This document shows positions 1 to 8,263 of a DNA stretch of 64,000 nucleotides, piece after piece. The notes under the pieces are model-generated. The model saw nothing but the letters and a program-made list of their open reading frames with translations. It ran no database searches and was not told the origin of the DNA. The position numbers and the translations under genes were made by a program. Numbering within the stretch: the stretch's first letter is position 1; each line of letters opens with the position of its first letter. The DNA is taken from assembly GCA_040081075.1 (NCBI GenBank), contig JBEBHJ010000005.1, forward strand, positions 26,578 through 90,577. The letters run 5' to 3'. This DNA is from JANJUB01 sp040081075. Its GTDB lineage: Bacteria > Armatimonadota > Fimbriimonadia > Fimbriimonadales > Fimbriimonadaceae.

Positions 1-543
1 GCTTCAATCGCAGTTTTCCTCATCGCCCTCGCTGCGGCCCTCGCGTTTCTGTATTTCGGACTCCGTTGGGTGAGCAAAAATGAGGATCAAACGCGCACCG
101 CACTTTCCAAGGTTGGGCTGCAACCGCTTGACCCTATCACCCCAGTTGATCCCATCGTAGGCGCCCCACCCGCGGTTGCTCCGCCCTTGACCAACGCTTC
201 GCCTGCTCCAATCGTTCAATCGCCCCCGACGCCGGTCGTGCAGGTATCGCCCTCTCCGGTTGGCTCGGGAGTGGCTTTGGTCAGCTTATCAGGTCAAAGG
301 TTTGAATTGAATCAGGGCGACCACCTCGTAAGCCGTGACGCTGGCCAGATATGTTTGGCGGGAGAGTCAACGGTGTCGCGCCAACATGCGAGAGTGACCG
401 TAAATGGCGCAAGCATTATGGTGAGCGACTTAGGGAGCACGAACGGCACCTTCGTGAACGGAGCCCGTATTTCAGCTGACACTCCTTTGAATGTGGGTGA
501 CAACGTTCAGTTTGGAGCCGTTACAATGCGGTTACAGGTTTGA
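1..543 (+). CDS. FHA domain protein with membrane anchor, 5' end outside window
   Basis: The frame is open from base 1, so the gene continues beyond the left edge; a GTG at 70 is in frame but would cut off an obvious hydrophobic helix encoded by the first 60 bases. Order seen: membrane segment, a basic/acidic turn, a Pro/Ala/Val-rich linker, then an FHA domain with the phosphothreonine-binding signature (GESTVSRQHARV, then DLGSTNGTFVNG). FHA domains bind phosphothreonine peptides, so this is probably a membrane-attached reader of Ser/Thr kinase signalling, with the kinase or phosphatase partner possibly encoded just upstream. The last 23 bases overlap the convergent ctlX gene. Domain call is certain; cellular role is inference. 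Confidence 0.85.
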   Translation, partial: ASIAVFLIALAAALAFLYFGLRWVSKNEDQTRTALSKVGLQPLDPITPVDPIVGAPPAVAPPLTNASPAPIVQSPPTPVVQVSPSPVGSGVALVSLSGQRFELNQGDHLVSRDAGQICLAGESTVSRQHARVTVNGASIMVSDLGSTNGTFVNGARISADTPLNVGDNVQFGAVTMRLQV

Positions 544-1408
544 GCGGAAGGCGAATTTCGGCAACCATGCATCGAACGCTGCCGCCGCCAAGTTTCTCAA
601 GGGTGCTGACATCGGCTACGATCAACTTGCGACCCTGGGCAATGACCTCCAACTGGTCGGGCCGAAATGCGTAACGAGCGGTTTTGGACATAAGAATCTT
701 GTCATCAACTTGAAAAATGTTTCCACAAAAGGCCGCCAGTTGGTCAACCGAGATAGTTACGATGTGCTTGCCTGTAAGCATCAGGTTGCACACTAGTTCA
801 TTAGGATTTGGGATAACCTCACGACAAACCACCGCGAAATCTGAGCCAACAGAAAGAACGACGTTGGTGTGATAGATTGGTTGGCCCAGAAAACTGGTTT
901 CAAAGACCAGCGGTTCCAACTTAAGAGCAGCGCAAGCGATCGATACCGCTTCCGGGTGGGTTCTTGATGAGATTGACGCGTAGGCAACTCGATTCGGTCG
1001 GTCGATCACGAGGCTCCCTGTCCCCTCCAGGTAAACACCCGAATCCTCAAGGTAGGCGAGATTGAGAACCTGGTTCACCGCCCATCCGCCCTCGTCGAGT
1101 CGACTCAAAAGGTGGTCAACTTCTCGCTCACGACGACGCAGCTCAGATTCCATTGGATAGATCACCACCGTGCCATCAGCGTGCGTGGAAAACCAATTGT
1201 TGGGGAACGCCGCGTCTGGGGTGCCCGGCGGCGCACCAAGGGCCACTACGCGGATACCTTCCGCGCGAAGCAGGCGGGCAAACTCTTGTTGCTCTTGCCA
1301 TGCTATTTGCGCGTCCTCTGTGTCTCCAACTAGTTGGAAGGAATTGGATTGCGCCGTTTCAGGATTCGTGCCGGCGTTCGGATTCAAGCAAACAGCAACC
1401 CCAGTCAT
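521..1408 (-). CDS. ctlX: Amidinotransferase-fold hydrolase, CtlX (citrulline utilization) type
   Basis: About 295 residues of the guanidino-group-modifying (arginine deiminase/DDAH) fold. Family marks: PNNWFSTHADGTVVIYPM near residue 70, the EGTGSLV strand, the catalytic His in YHTNVV, and the nucleophilic Cys at the C-terminal GGGSVRCM. CtlX-type enzymes hydrolyse citrulline- or arginine-like guanidino/ureido compounds; exact substrate is not readable from sequence. The start is placed at the second ATG (1408): a TAAAAT hexamer overlaps the first ATG (1417) and lies 7 nt before 1408, which fits a leaderless transcript. It is divergent from hutI across 91 bases, so both may belong to amino-acid nitrogen catabolism. 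Confidence 0.85.
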   Translation of the reverse strand: MTGVAVCLNPNAGTNPETAQSNSFQLVGDTEDAQIAWQEQQEFARLLRAEGIRVVALGAPPGTPDAAFPNNWFSTHADGTVVIYPMESELRRREREVDHLLSRLDEGGWAVNQVLNLAYLEDSGVYLEGTGSLVIDRPNRVAYASISSRTHPEAVSIACAALKLEPLVFETSFLGQPIYHTNVVLSVGSDFAVVCREVIPNPNELVCNLMLTGKHIVTISVDQLAAFCGNIFQVDDKILMSKTARYAFRPDQLEVIAQGRKLIVADVSTLEKLGGGSVRCMVAEIRLPLKPVTAL

Positions 1409-1499
1409 TGCGTCCATTTTATCGTGTCACCGCGCGCGAGAACAGCAGCGGCTACGGGTCATATCAGCAAACCTTGCCCGGATCATTCACACTCAAGAC

Positions 1500-2708
1500 A
1501 TGCTTGTCACGAATATCGGGCAACTTGTAACAATAGCGGGGGGTGGCCCACGTCGGGGCGCGGCGATGGATGAAATTGAAATCATCTCGAATGCGGCCAT
1601 GTTGGTTAGGGATGGATTAATAGTGGCCGCTGGTCCCGCTTCTGAGTTTCCAACGGATGAAACCGACATCGTGGATGCTGGAGGGCGAACGGTGCTGCCA
1701 GGTTTTGTTGATGCCCACACCCATCCAGTCTGGGGCGGAAACCGAATTGACGAGTTTGAGCAACGGGCTAGTGGCGCGACCTACGAGCAAATCGCGGCAA
1801 ATGGCGGGGGCATCCAATCCTCCGTCCGGCAAACTCGGTCCGCTTCGGACGACGAGTTGGGCAAGAACTTTGCTCGACATTGTCAGTGGTTTTGCCGAAA
1901 CGGAACCACTACTATCGAAGCGAAGTCGGGTTATGGACTTGATCTAGAGACAGAACTGCGCTTACTGTGCTCCTTGAAGGGCACGCACCAATTGAGAGTC
2001 GTTCCGACCGTTCTTGCCGCCCACGCGATTCCCTTGGACAAGTCGAAGGAGCACTACATTGCTGACATTTGCGAAGCGATTTTGCCTGAAGTTGCAGCCA
2101 AGAAGCTGGCAGTCTATGCCGACATATTCGTTGAGCAGGGTTACTTCACCGCGGATGATGCTCGCCTAATTATGGGTCGTGCCAAGGAACTCGGGTTCAA
2201 GCTTAAAATGCACGTTGACCAACTTAGTGCCGGAGCCGGAGCTGAACTTGCGGTTGAGCTCGGAGCCGCAACCGCTGATCACCTTGAGCAAACGAGCGAG
2301 GCCGGAATCCAAGCTCTCGCGGCGAGTTCAACGTTTCCCGTGCTCCTTCCCGCGTCCGTTTATGCGCTGGGGAAGACAAGGTATCCCGATGCGAGAAGAA
2401 TGATTGATTCCGGGCTGCCCGTCGTCTTGGCAACCGACTTCAACCCGGGGTCATCGCCGATTCCGAGCATACCGATGATCATGAGTTTGGCCTGCACTCA
2501 GATGCACATGTCGCCGGCTGAGGCTCTCACGGCGGTGACGGTCAATGCTGCATGTTCGCTCGATTACTTCGACCGTATTGGCTCGTTGGAGCCTAGCAAA
2601 TATGCTGATTTTACGATTTGGGATACATCGGATTTTCGCGAGATTGTCTACTTCTGTGGCGCAAATCTGCTCTGGCGAACTTACGTGGGTGGCATACAAG
2701 TGTCCTAA
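1500..2708 (+). CDS. hutI: Imidazolonepropionase
   Basis: 402 residues, normal length. Third step of histidine degradation: hydrolysis of 4-imidazolone-5-propionate to N-formimino-L-glutamate in the cytoplasm. Amidohydrolase metal site DAHTHPVWGG near residue 70, the family signature around KSGYGLDLETE, the metal His in HVDQLS, and LATDFNPGSSP near the C-terminus. The open frame extends 110 codons upstream, but that part is antisense to ctlX and has no family character. ATG 1500 gives the usual HutI N-terminus (MLVTNIGQLVT) and follows a CACACT hexamer by 6 nt. No other hut gene is in the window, so the pathway must be scattered. Confidence 0.93.
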   Translation: MLVTNIGQLVTIAGGGPRRGAAMDEIEIISNAAMLVRDGLIVAAGPASEFPTDETDIVDAGGRTVLPGFVDAHTHPVWGGNRIDEFEQRASGATYEQIAANGGGIQSSVRQTRSASDDELGKNFARHCQWFCRNGTTTIEAKSGYGLDLETELRLLCSLKGTHQLRVVPTVLAAHAIPLDKSKEHYIADICEAILPEVAAKKLAVYADIFVEQGYFTADDARLIMGRAKELGFKLKMHVDQLSAGAGAELAVELGAATADHLEQTSEAGIQALAASSTFPVLLPASVYALGKTRYPDARRMIDSGLPVVLATDFNPGSSPIPSIPMIMSLACTQMHMSPAEALTAVTVNAACSLDYFDRIGSLEPSKYADFTIWDTSDFREIVYFCGANLLWRTYVGGIQVS

Positions 2709-2853
2709 CAATTTTCACAAAACTGCTGAGCGCGGAACGATATTGGGCCCAGGGGGTGTATTATCTTTCGGCAACACCAATATCCCAGCCGGCGGCGAGA
2801 ATAACGTTTCAAAAAACAAGATGATCGCGGGAAGGTATTGGATGAAGAGAATC

Positions 2854-2896
2854 GCGGGAGCATCCCTTCTCTCCTTTCGGAGCTCCCGCATCTTTT
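2854..2896 (+). terminator. Intrinsic terminator-like hairpin after hutI
   Basis: Perfect 8-base inverted repeat GCGGGAGC (2854-2861) and GCTCCCGC (2882-2889), a 20-base loop, then ATCTTTT. It lies between hutI and the promoter hexamer of the next gene at 2911. The loop is longer than usual, so confidence is moderate. Confidence 0.55.
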
Positions 2897-2910
2897 AAGT
2901 GCATTCGTTC

Positions 2911-2916
2911 TATGAT
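2911..2916 (+). promoter_or_regulatory. -10 hexamer TATGAT, leaderless arrangement
   Basis: TATGAT (5 of 6 to TATAAT) ends 6 nt before ATG 2923 and there is no Shine-Dalgarno sequence between them. Transcription would start at or next to the A of the start codon. No good -35 box is visible. Confidence 0.6.
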
Positions 2917-2922
2917 TAGAGA

Positions 2923-3267
2923 ATGTACGAGAAGAAAGCAAGCCGCCCGATTCCAAAACGGTCCTTCCGCGCGCGAATTCTTCGTCACGCCCTGGTTGTG
3001 TCTTTGATCTTATCGGTGGCGCTTGGCATGGGAGTGGTCGGCTACCACCTGTTTGCCGGGCTAGATTGGATTGATTCACTGCTTGAAGCCTCGATGATTT
3101 TGGGAGGGATGGGCCCAACTCAGGCATTGCATTCTACGGGGGCGAAGTTGTTCGCGTCGTTCTATTCGTTGTTTTCCGGCTTGGTGTTTATCGGCACGGC
3201 CAGTCTTTTGCTGGCTCCATTTGTACATAGGTTGCTCCATAGCTTTCACTTTGAAGAAGAACTCTAG
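2923..3267 (+). CDS. Small two-helix membrane protein, function unknown
   Basis: 114 residues. A basic N-terminus (KKASRPIPKRSFRAR) precedes a first membrane helix near residues 23-45 and a second near 75-100. Between them is a short re-entrant-looking stretch (SLLEASMILGGMGPT) that superficially resembles a two-helix ion-channel pore loop, but the TVGYG-type selectivity filter is absent, so I do not call it a channel. The positive-inside rule predicts a cytoplasmic N-terminus. Apparent leaderless start from TATGAT at 2911. Followed 21 bases later by the M14 peptidase gene, which has its own promoter-like hexamer. Coding nature likely from length and hydrophobic pattern; function not assigned. 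Confidence 0.7.
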   Translation: MYEKKASRPIPKRSFRARILRHALVVSLILSVALGMGVVGYHLFAGLDWIDSLLEASMILGGMGPTQALHSTGAKLFASFYSLFSGLVFIGTASLLLAPFVHRLLHSFHFEEEL

Positions 3268-3277
3268 GCGTTCAGGC

Positions 3278-3283
3278 TAAAAT
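3278..3283 (+). promoter_or_regulatory. -10 hexamer TAAAAT, leaderless arrangement
   Basis: TAAAAT (5 of 6) is followed by GCGGA and then ATG 3289; no ribosome binding site fits in the 5-nt gap. Confidence 0.55.
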
Positions 3284-3288
3284 GCGGA

Positions 3289-5883
3289 ATGCGTCCTATC
3301 TTGTTGCTTTCCCTTGCCCTTTGCTCTGCACGTGGTTTTGCCCAAAATGATCTGGCCTATGGAGCAAAGATTCGAGAATACACGACCGAACCGTTCTTCT
3401 TGACTGACCTCGTAGATCACCTTCCAGAAAGCGCCAAGGTTCCCAGCCCGATGAAGCATTTTGGTGACATCGTTGGCGCTCCCAATAATCTACATCACGT
3501 TGATCAGATCAATGCTTACATGCGTGCTTTGGACCAGGCTTCCAATCGCATTGTAGTTCGGAGCATGGGAAAGAGCGAGGATGGCCGCGAGATGATCGTA
3601 GTAATCATCTCAGACGAGGCCAATCTCAAGCGGTTGGACCGAATTTCTGAAATAAATGACCTCTTGGGAGACCCGCGCAAACTTGGGAAATATCGCGGAG
3701 ATGGCAATTTGACCGATGCCGATGGGCGCGCCGAGAGTCTGCAGGCCGAAGGGCTCCCGATCTACTACGCCACTGCCGGAATGCACTCGCCCGAATCGGG
3801 TCCGCCCGAAATGCTCATGGAGTTGGCTTACCGCTTGGCCGTTGAAGAAACCCCTTTCATCCGAGATATTCGAAAGAATTCGGTGGTCATGCTGACGCCA
3901 GTCCTTGATGTTGATGGCCGGGATCGCTATGTCGACACCTATCTGTATCGCAAAAAGAACCCCACTAAACCGCCAGTTCCGTTGCTCTATTGGGGGCAGT
4001 ATGTGGCTCATGACAACAATCGAGACAACGTTGGCATGGGGCTCGCGCTATCTAAGAATCTCGTGAATACGTGGCTTCAGTATCACCCCACCGTGCTTCA
4101 CGACCTGCACGAGTCGGTGCCATTCCTCTACATCAGCACGGGAACCGGACCTTACAATGCGTGGCTCGATCCGATCACCATTGACGAATGGCACATGATG
4201 GCCTACAACGAGGTGGATGAGATGACCAAACGCGGCGTCCCTGGTGTTTGGACGCATGGATTCTACGATGGTTGGGCTCCGAACTATGCTTTCTACATTG
4301 CCAACGGTCACAACGCCATCGGTCGCTTTTATGAAACCCAGGGGGGCAGCGGAGCTGATACCCGCGTCATCACCGTGGGCGAGCAGAGCCAGCGCCAGTG
4401 GTTCCGCCCGAATCCACCGCTCAGCAGCGTTCGATGGAGTCTGCGCAACAACACCAACTTGATGCAGTCTGGAGTCCTTTTGGGAATGCACAACCTCGCG
4501 ATGAACCGGGTGAAGTTCCTCCAGAACTACTATTTGAAGTCTAAGCGAAGCGTCCTGAAGCCTTGGAATGAGGGGCCTGCCGCTTATGTGCTTTCCGCCA
4601 AAAAGGGTCGGGAGTGGAATCTCGGCGAACTGAAGACGCTCATGAACCGGCAGGGCGTTGAAGTGAGCTACTTGACCGAGGATTTTGGCGGCCAACCGAA
4701 GGGATCGGTAGTTGTTCGAATGGATCAACCTTACTGCCGCATGGCAGATATGCTCCTCGATAAGCAGTTCTACCGCGCCGATGACCCAAGCCCCTACGAC
4801 GATACAGGATGGACCTTGGGGCCGCTGTTTGATGTGAACTGGGCACGCGTGACGGACAAGGCGATTTTGAACAAAACAACGCCGACGGAGCCCGCCAAAT
4901 GGGCAGAAAACAAAGCATTTCCGATCGATAAATCGAAGCTCGGAAGGGTGGCCTTGGTTCACACGTGGCAAAGCACTCAAGATGAAGGCTGGGTTCGCAT
5001 GGCGTTTGAAGCGGCGGGTGTTCCCTATACCTACATTTCAACTCATGATCTCCGCGATACCGCCGATCTCAAAAGCAAGTTCGACGTGATCATCCTGTCT
5101 CCGACCGGCGGATCGGCCCAGTCAATCGTAAATGGAGTGGCTAAAGAAGGAGAGGCGATTCCTTGGAAGGCATTGGAAGGGTTTCCCCACCTTGGCGGCC
5201 CAACGATCGCGGGCGTTAAGACTCAAACCGACAACATCCGAGGTGGGATCGAGCTTCAGGGCATGCTGAATTTGCAACGATTCCTCAACGAAGGTGGCCT
5301 GTTTGTTTGCCTCGGCGATACGTGCTCGGTGCCGATCCAATATGGACTCGTGAGCGGGGTTTCGATAACGGAACCCAAAGATCTGTTTGCTCCGGGTGGC
5401 GTGTTCTTGGCCGAAAATGCGATCAAGACGAACCCGATTATGGCGACTTACGATGATACGGTCGGCGTGTATTTCTCCCAAACTCCCTTGCTCTCGTTGG
5501 GTGGCGGCGGATTTGGAGGCGGTCAAGGCGCGAGTCGGACTAGCCGTCCATCGGGCCGAGGCGACTTAAATGATCCCGATATTGTGCAGGGTCGTCCGCC
5601 TCATACGGCGAAATCACAACCGGGCGACTCGGCCGCACCAACTCCTCAGCCACAAGGACCCCGACCACAAGTTCTCCTGAGATTCGCGGCGGCGGACAAG
5701 CTCTTGATCAGCGGAGCCCTCGATAAGGGCGAAGAGTTAGCCGGAAAGGCGGCGGTGATTCAGTGCCCAGTGGGCAAAGGCAATGTGCTCCTCTTCGCCA
5801 TCAACCCCATGTGGCGTCAATCCACTCAAGGTTCCTGGGCGATGATATTCAACGCGGCGGCGAACTGGCAAGGGTTGAGGTAG
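3289..5883 (+). CDS. Secreted M14-family zinc carboxypeptidase
   Basis: 864 residues with an N-terminal signal peptide (MRPILLLSLALCSARGFAQ, cleavage after AQ). The M14 zinc motif HSPE is at residues 166-169 and the third ligand is probably His274 in VLHDLHES; R210/N244-type substrate residues sit in DVDGRDR and DNNRDN. The catalytic part covers roughly residues 60-400. The remaining half, including a Gly/Ser/Pro-rich stretch near 740-790, resembles the long C-terminal region of the M14 proteins annotated in soil and aquatic bacteria and contains a class I glutamine amidotransferase-like sub-pattern (residues 560-720) of unknown role. Expected to remove C-terminal residues from peptides outside the cytoplasmic membrane. 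Leaderless-looking start. Its stop codon is 2 bases before a small downstream gene. Confidence 0.9.
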   Translation: MRPILLLSLALCSARGFAQNDLAYGAKIREYTTEPFFLTDLVDHLPESAKVPSPMKHFGDIVGAPNNLHHVDQINAYMRALDQASNRIVVRSMGKSEDGREMIVVIISDEANLKRLDRISEINDLLGDPRKLGKYRGDGNLTDADGRAESLQAEGLPIYYATAGMHSPESGPPEMLMELAYRLAVEETPFIRDIRKNSVVMLTPVLDVDGRDRYVDTYLYRKKNPTKPPVPLLYWGQYVAHDNNRDNVGMGLALSKNLVNTWLQYHPTVLHDLHESVPFLYISTGTGPYNAWLDPITIDEWHMMAYNEVDEMTKRGVPGVWTHGFYDGWAPNYAFYIANGHNAIGRFYETQGGSGADTRVITVGEQSQRQWFRPNPPLSSVRWSLRNNTNLMQSGVLLGMHNLAMNRVKFLQNYYLKSKRSVLKPWNEGPAAYVLSAKKGREWNLGELKTLMNRQGVEVSYLTEDFGGQPKGSVVVRMDQPYCRMADMLLDKQFYRADDPSPYDDTGWTLGPLFDVNWARVTDKAILNKTTPTEPAKWAENKAFPIDKSKLGRVALVHTWQSTQDEGWVRMAFEAAGVPYTYISTHDLRDTADLKSKFDVIILSPTGGSAQSIVNGVAKEGEAIPWKALEGFPHLGGPTIAGVKTQTDNIRGGIELQGMLNLQRFLNEGGLFVCLGDTCSVPIQYGLVSGVSITEPKDLFAPGGVFLAENAIKTNPIMATYDDTVGVYFSQTPLLSLGGGGFGGGQGASRTSRPSGRGDLNDPDIVQGRPPHTAKSQPGDSAAPTPQPQGPRPQVLLRFAAADKLLISGALDKGEELAGKAAVIQCPVGKGNVLLFAINPMWRQSTQGSWAMIFNAAANWQGLR

Positions 5884-5885
5884 TT

Positions 5886-6209
5886 ATGGACGAGGGCGAT
5901 GTCCACAATTACGACAAGGCGAAATACCATTCGCAGAGTTGCGTGGAAGAAGGGTTATCCGACGATCACTCCTTTACACATACTGCCGTTTTCTTTAACT
6001 GGCTCGCGATCCACGATTTTCTAGATCCCGAGCTAGCCGGACTACTGGGTGACAATCAGGTTGCCAATCACGGCCGAATTTCCAAGGATACGAAATCTAT
6101 GTTCGCTTGCCACGAGCGTGACGTATTGTTACGATCAGATTTTAGTGTGAATCGCGATCTAAGTGCACCTGATTGCACAAATCTGCTCGGATTATTAATC
6201 ACGACCTGA
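5886..6209 (+). pseudogene. Truncated DUF7832-like gene (or short functional derivative)
   Basis: ATG 5886 follows the M14 stop by 2 bases and has a GAGGT ribosome binding site 4 nt upstream. The first 50-55 residues read like a real protein (DKAKYHSQSCVEEGLSDDHS, then HTAVFFNWLAIHDFL) and match my memory of the DUF7832 pattern of a short DKAKYH motif followed by an HTG-F-W helix. From about 6068 onward the frame is simply the antisense of the convergent secreted-protein gene and loses family character. I infer that the 3' half was removed by a rearrangement that placed the neighbouring gene here. A functional 107-residue protein is possible but less likely. Confidence 0.5.
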
Positions 6210-7798
6210 ACGTCTGTATCGATTGGATTTGAAGGAACCGTGGTCAAAGTCACCCAAGTGTTTGCCTGATAGTCAAAAGCCTGTAATGCAATGGTATTCG
6301 GATTTGAAGACGCCGAAGCCTCGTAGGTCAGGATCACGCTACTAGGATTGGAGTTCGATACAGCAAAGCTGTTCTCAACAACGATGTTGGGGTCATTGCG
6401 GCTACCGACAAACGACGGACGGACCCCCAGGTATTGATCATCTCTAAGCAAGACTTCCGGCAGTCCCCCACCTAATCCGGTGCCTACAACGATTGTAGCA
6501 GTCGATGGGGAAACAATCTGGCGCAATTCAAAGAGCAGTGTGTTCGAAACTATTGATCCGTTCTTAACCTGAATTTGCCCGTGAGTCGCCTGAGTTTGAA
6601 GTGCCGGTGGCAGAATAGCGGTCAACCCATTCGGAGTAACAGTGGTATCCAAGGGCAATCCGTTGAAACACACTTTGGACCCTCCACCTAGATTTTGGCC
6701 TGTAACTCCGAGAATGATATTGGAGGCAGAGCAAACGCCATAGGGCGGGTCAAGATTTGCGATTGTCGGGGTGTTCGGTTTGTATAACAAGAATGCTCGC
6801 GGCCCCGGGTTGGTGGTGAAACCTCCGATAAATAAGCCACTATCGTCAACAAAAACTGAGCGCGCTACGCTATCGGTAGGCAAAGGTATGTAGGTTGATA
6901 GGTCCTCACACGCATTTGGATCAGGGCCATGCCAAAGAACAGCCTTGCCTAATCCTCCGGGCGTTACCGCAACCCCCACGATTTTGTCTCCATATACAGC
7001 CGCAGCTTGCGAGTATTCGGCCCAGGAAGGCGTTAGGTTAATCGGTGTTTGTTGCCCGTCTACCCACGCACAAGCGCGGTAATCAGCAGAGCTATTTCCG
7101 ACGAAACCTACTTGTATGCCGGGCGCGGCAGACCAAATTTCTGATGCCGAAGTTCCGGCCCACGCTGGATGGACTACAGTTGCAGATTCCTTAGTTCCCT
7201 CCCAAACGGTAGCCCTGTGAAGCCCGAATGACGCAGGAGACGAAGTCCAACCGAACTGACGCGAATCTGATGTGGCCATTGCCACGGAAAACGTTGCCCA
7301 AATGGGATGTAACCGCACGTACGAGGCGGAGCTTCCGTACCACATGGCGGCGAACCTGTAGTCTGCTTGCGGAAGGTCCCTGGCACTACCAACTTGGCAA
7401 ATCTCTGATCCCGAATAGCACCGAGACTGGCCAGTCACGCCGAAAGGGTGTAAATCTACGAATGCCGATGGTTGTCCACCTGGCCAGTAAGTTGCTCTGC
7501 TGACACCGTTGTAGGCGTCTCCATACACGGTGTTTCCGGCAACACCACGAACAATGCATGAGCCATAACCTGGAGGGATAAGCGAAGCGACAGAACTGGC
7601 AGATCCTCGCCATGTAACCCCGCCACCACTTAGCGATGGGTCACCTAGTTTCCCTGCCTGAAAAGACTGGCTAAGGCCCACGACAATAGATTCTTCGGTC
7701 CCACTTCCTGAATGGAGGTTCGTAAATACCCATTGAGCGTTTATCGATGCGGAAGCTAAGACCGCCCCAAACCAAACAAAAAATTTAAGGTACTGCAC
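6068..7798 (-). CDS. Large secreted protein with HAF-like repeats and a TIG domain
   Basis: 576 residues from a GTG start at 7798. That start gives a clean signal peptide (MQYLKFFVWFGAVLASASINAQ), and a perfect TATAAT lies 8 nt upstream, so the 29-codon upstream extension is rejected. After the signal come repeated segments with VVG..., YWPGG, VWEGT, LWHGP motifs, like HAF extracellular repeats, then an IPT/TIG-type immunoglobulin domain near residues 350-430 (PTIANLDPPYG ... VTGQNLGGGSKVCFNG), then a beta-rich C-terminal domain of about 100 residues. That last domain resembles the C-terminus of the secreted protein at 17008-18789 (SRFVQSG versus ARFVQAG). No PEP-CTERM, LPXTG or other sorting tail. 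Probably a cell-surface or released protein; ligand unknown. Confidence 0.75.
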   Translation of the reverse strand: MQYLKFFVWFGAVLASASINAQWVFTNLHSGSGTEESIVVGLSQSFQAGKLGDPSLSGGGVTWRGSASSVASLIPPGYGSCIVRGVAGNTVYGDAYNGVSRATYWPGGQPSAFVDLHPFGVTGQSRCYSGSEICQVGSARDLPQADYRFAAMWYGSSASYVRLHPIWATFSVAMATSDSRQFGWTSSPASFGLHRATVWEGTKESATVVHPAWAGTSASEIWSAAPGIQVGFVGNSSADYRACAWVDGQQTPINLTPSWAEYSQAAAVYGDKIVGVAVTPGGLGKAVLWHGPDPNACEDLSTYIPLPTDSVARSVFVDDSGLFIGGFTTNPGPRAFLLYKPNTPTIANLDPPYGVCSASNIILGVTGQNLGGGSKVCFNGLPLDTTVTPNGLTAILPPALQTQATHGQIQVKNGSIVSNTLLFELRQIVSPSTATIVVGTGLGGGLPEVLLRDDQYLGVRPSFVGSRNDPNIVVENSFAVSNSNPSSVILTYEASASSNPNTIALQAFDYQANTWVTLTTVPSNPIDTDVQVVINNPSRFVQSGALRSRFTLKSDRNNTSRSWQANIDFVSLEIRP

Positions 7799-7806
7799 AA
7801 AAGAAA

Positions 7807-7812
7807 TTATAC
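7807..7812 (-). promoter_or_regulatory. -10 hexamer TATAAT for the secreted TIG protein
   Basis: Perfect TATAAT on the minus strand, 8 nt before GTG 7798; no ribosome binding site between. A TTAAAC at 17 nt upstream is a poor -35 candidate (3 of 6). Confidence 0.65.
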
Positions 7813-8250
7813 ACTGTCTTAGTCGTGTGTTTAACTCCCAAATTTTGAGTTGCGTTAATCGAAGAATTAACCACTGTTGGGTCATTCCAAACCGTACTCG
7901 GCAGCTTTTGGAGTGGCGATCGACATGTCAAAATGAGAAGTAGATCGCAGGTATTCCAAACTTCGAGAACCAATTCAGAACCACTCTAGCGCCCGTACTT
8001 GCAACGACGGTTTTGGTCGGATCGGCCTTTAATGTGCGGCACACATCAATGCGGGCGCAATGCGAGCAGGCACGCATAGCGTAGAACGCGGTCGCCCTTT
8101 GATCCAACGTATGGGGTTGAGATTTTTTCAACAGAAACCCATACGAATGTTCTGAAGCTGATTCAACCCCAAGAGGCCAACACAGTATGGATCACTCCGA
8201 AAGTATGAGCCTTGACCGTTATCACGTGCGACGTTGCTATGAACCAACGG
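7813..8250. other. Non-coding stretch between divergent genes, with one structured hairpin
   Basis: No convincing gene here. A 67-codon minus-strand frame (7928-8131) has no signal or family character. The clearest element is a nested inverted repeat at 8108-8145: outer arms CGTATGGG/CCCATACG and inner arms GTTGA/TCAAC around a T-run. A TTGACC (8212-8217) and TGCTAT (8235-8240) pair with 17-nt spacing could be a classical promoter for gap; TAAACT at 8251-8256 is the alternative. Confidence 0.5.
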
Positions 8251-8263
8251 TAAACTCTTTGCG

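Noticed and set aside
1170..1499. 110-codon N-terminal extension of hutI
   Set aside because: This part is antisense to ctlX, lacks HutI homology and has a proper start with promoter geometry at 1500.
4048..4980. Long minus-strand open frame opposite the M14 peptidase gene
   Set aside because: It mirrors the codon bias of the sense gene and has no motif or start signals; antisense artefact of high-GC coding DNA.
7799..7885. 29-codon upstream extension of the secreted TIG protein
   Set aside because: It contains the perfect -10 hexamer and would place the signal peptide internally; GTG 7798 is better.
7928..8131. 67-codon minus-strand frame between the TIG protein and gap
   Set aside because: No ribosome binding site, no promoter at the start, no family character and unusual composition; treated as random.
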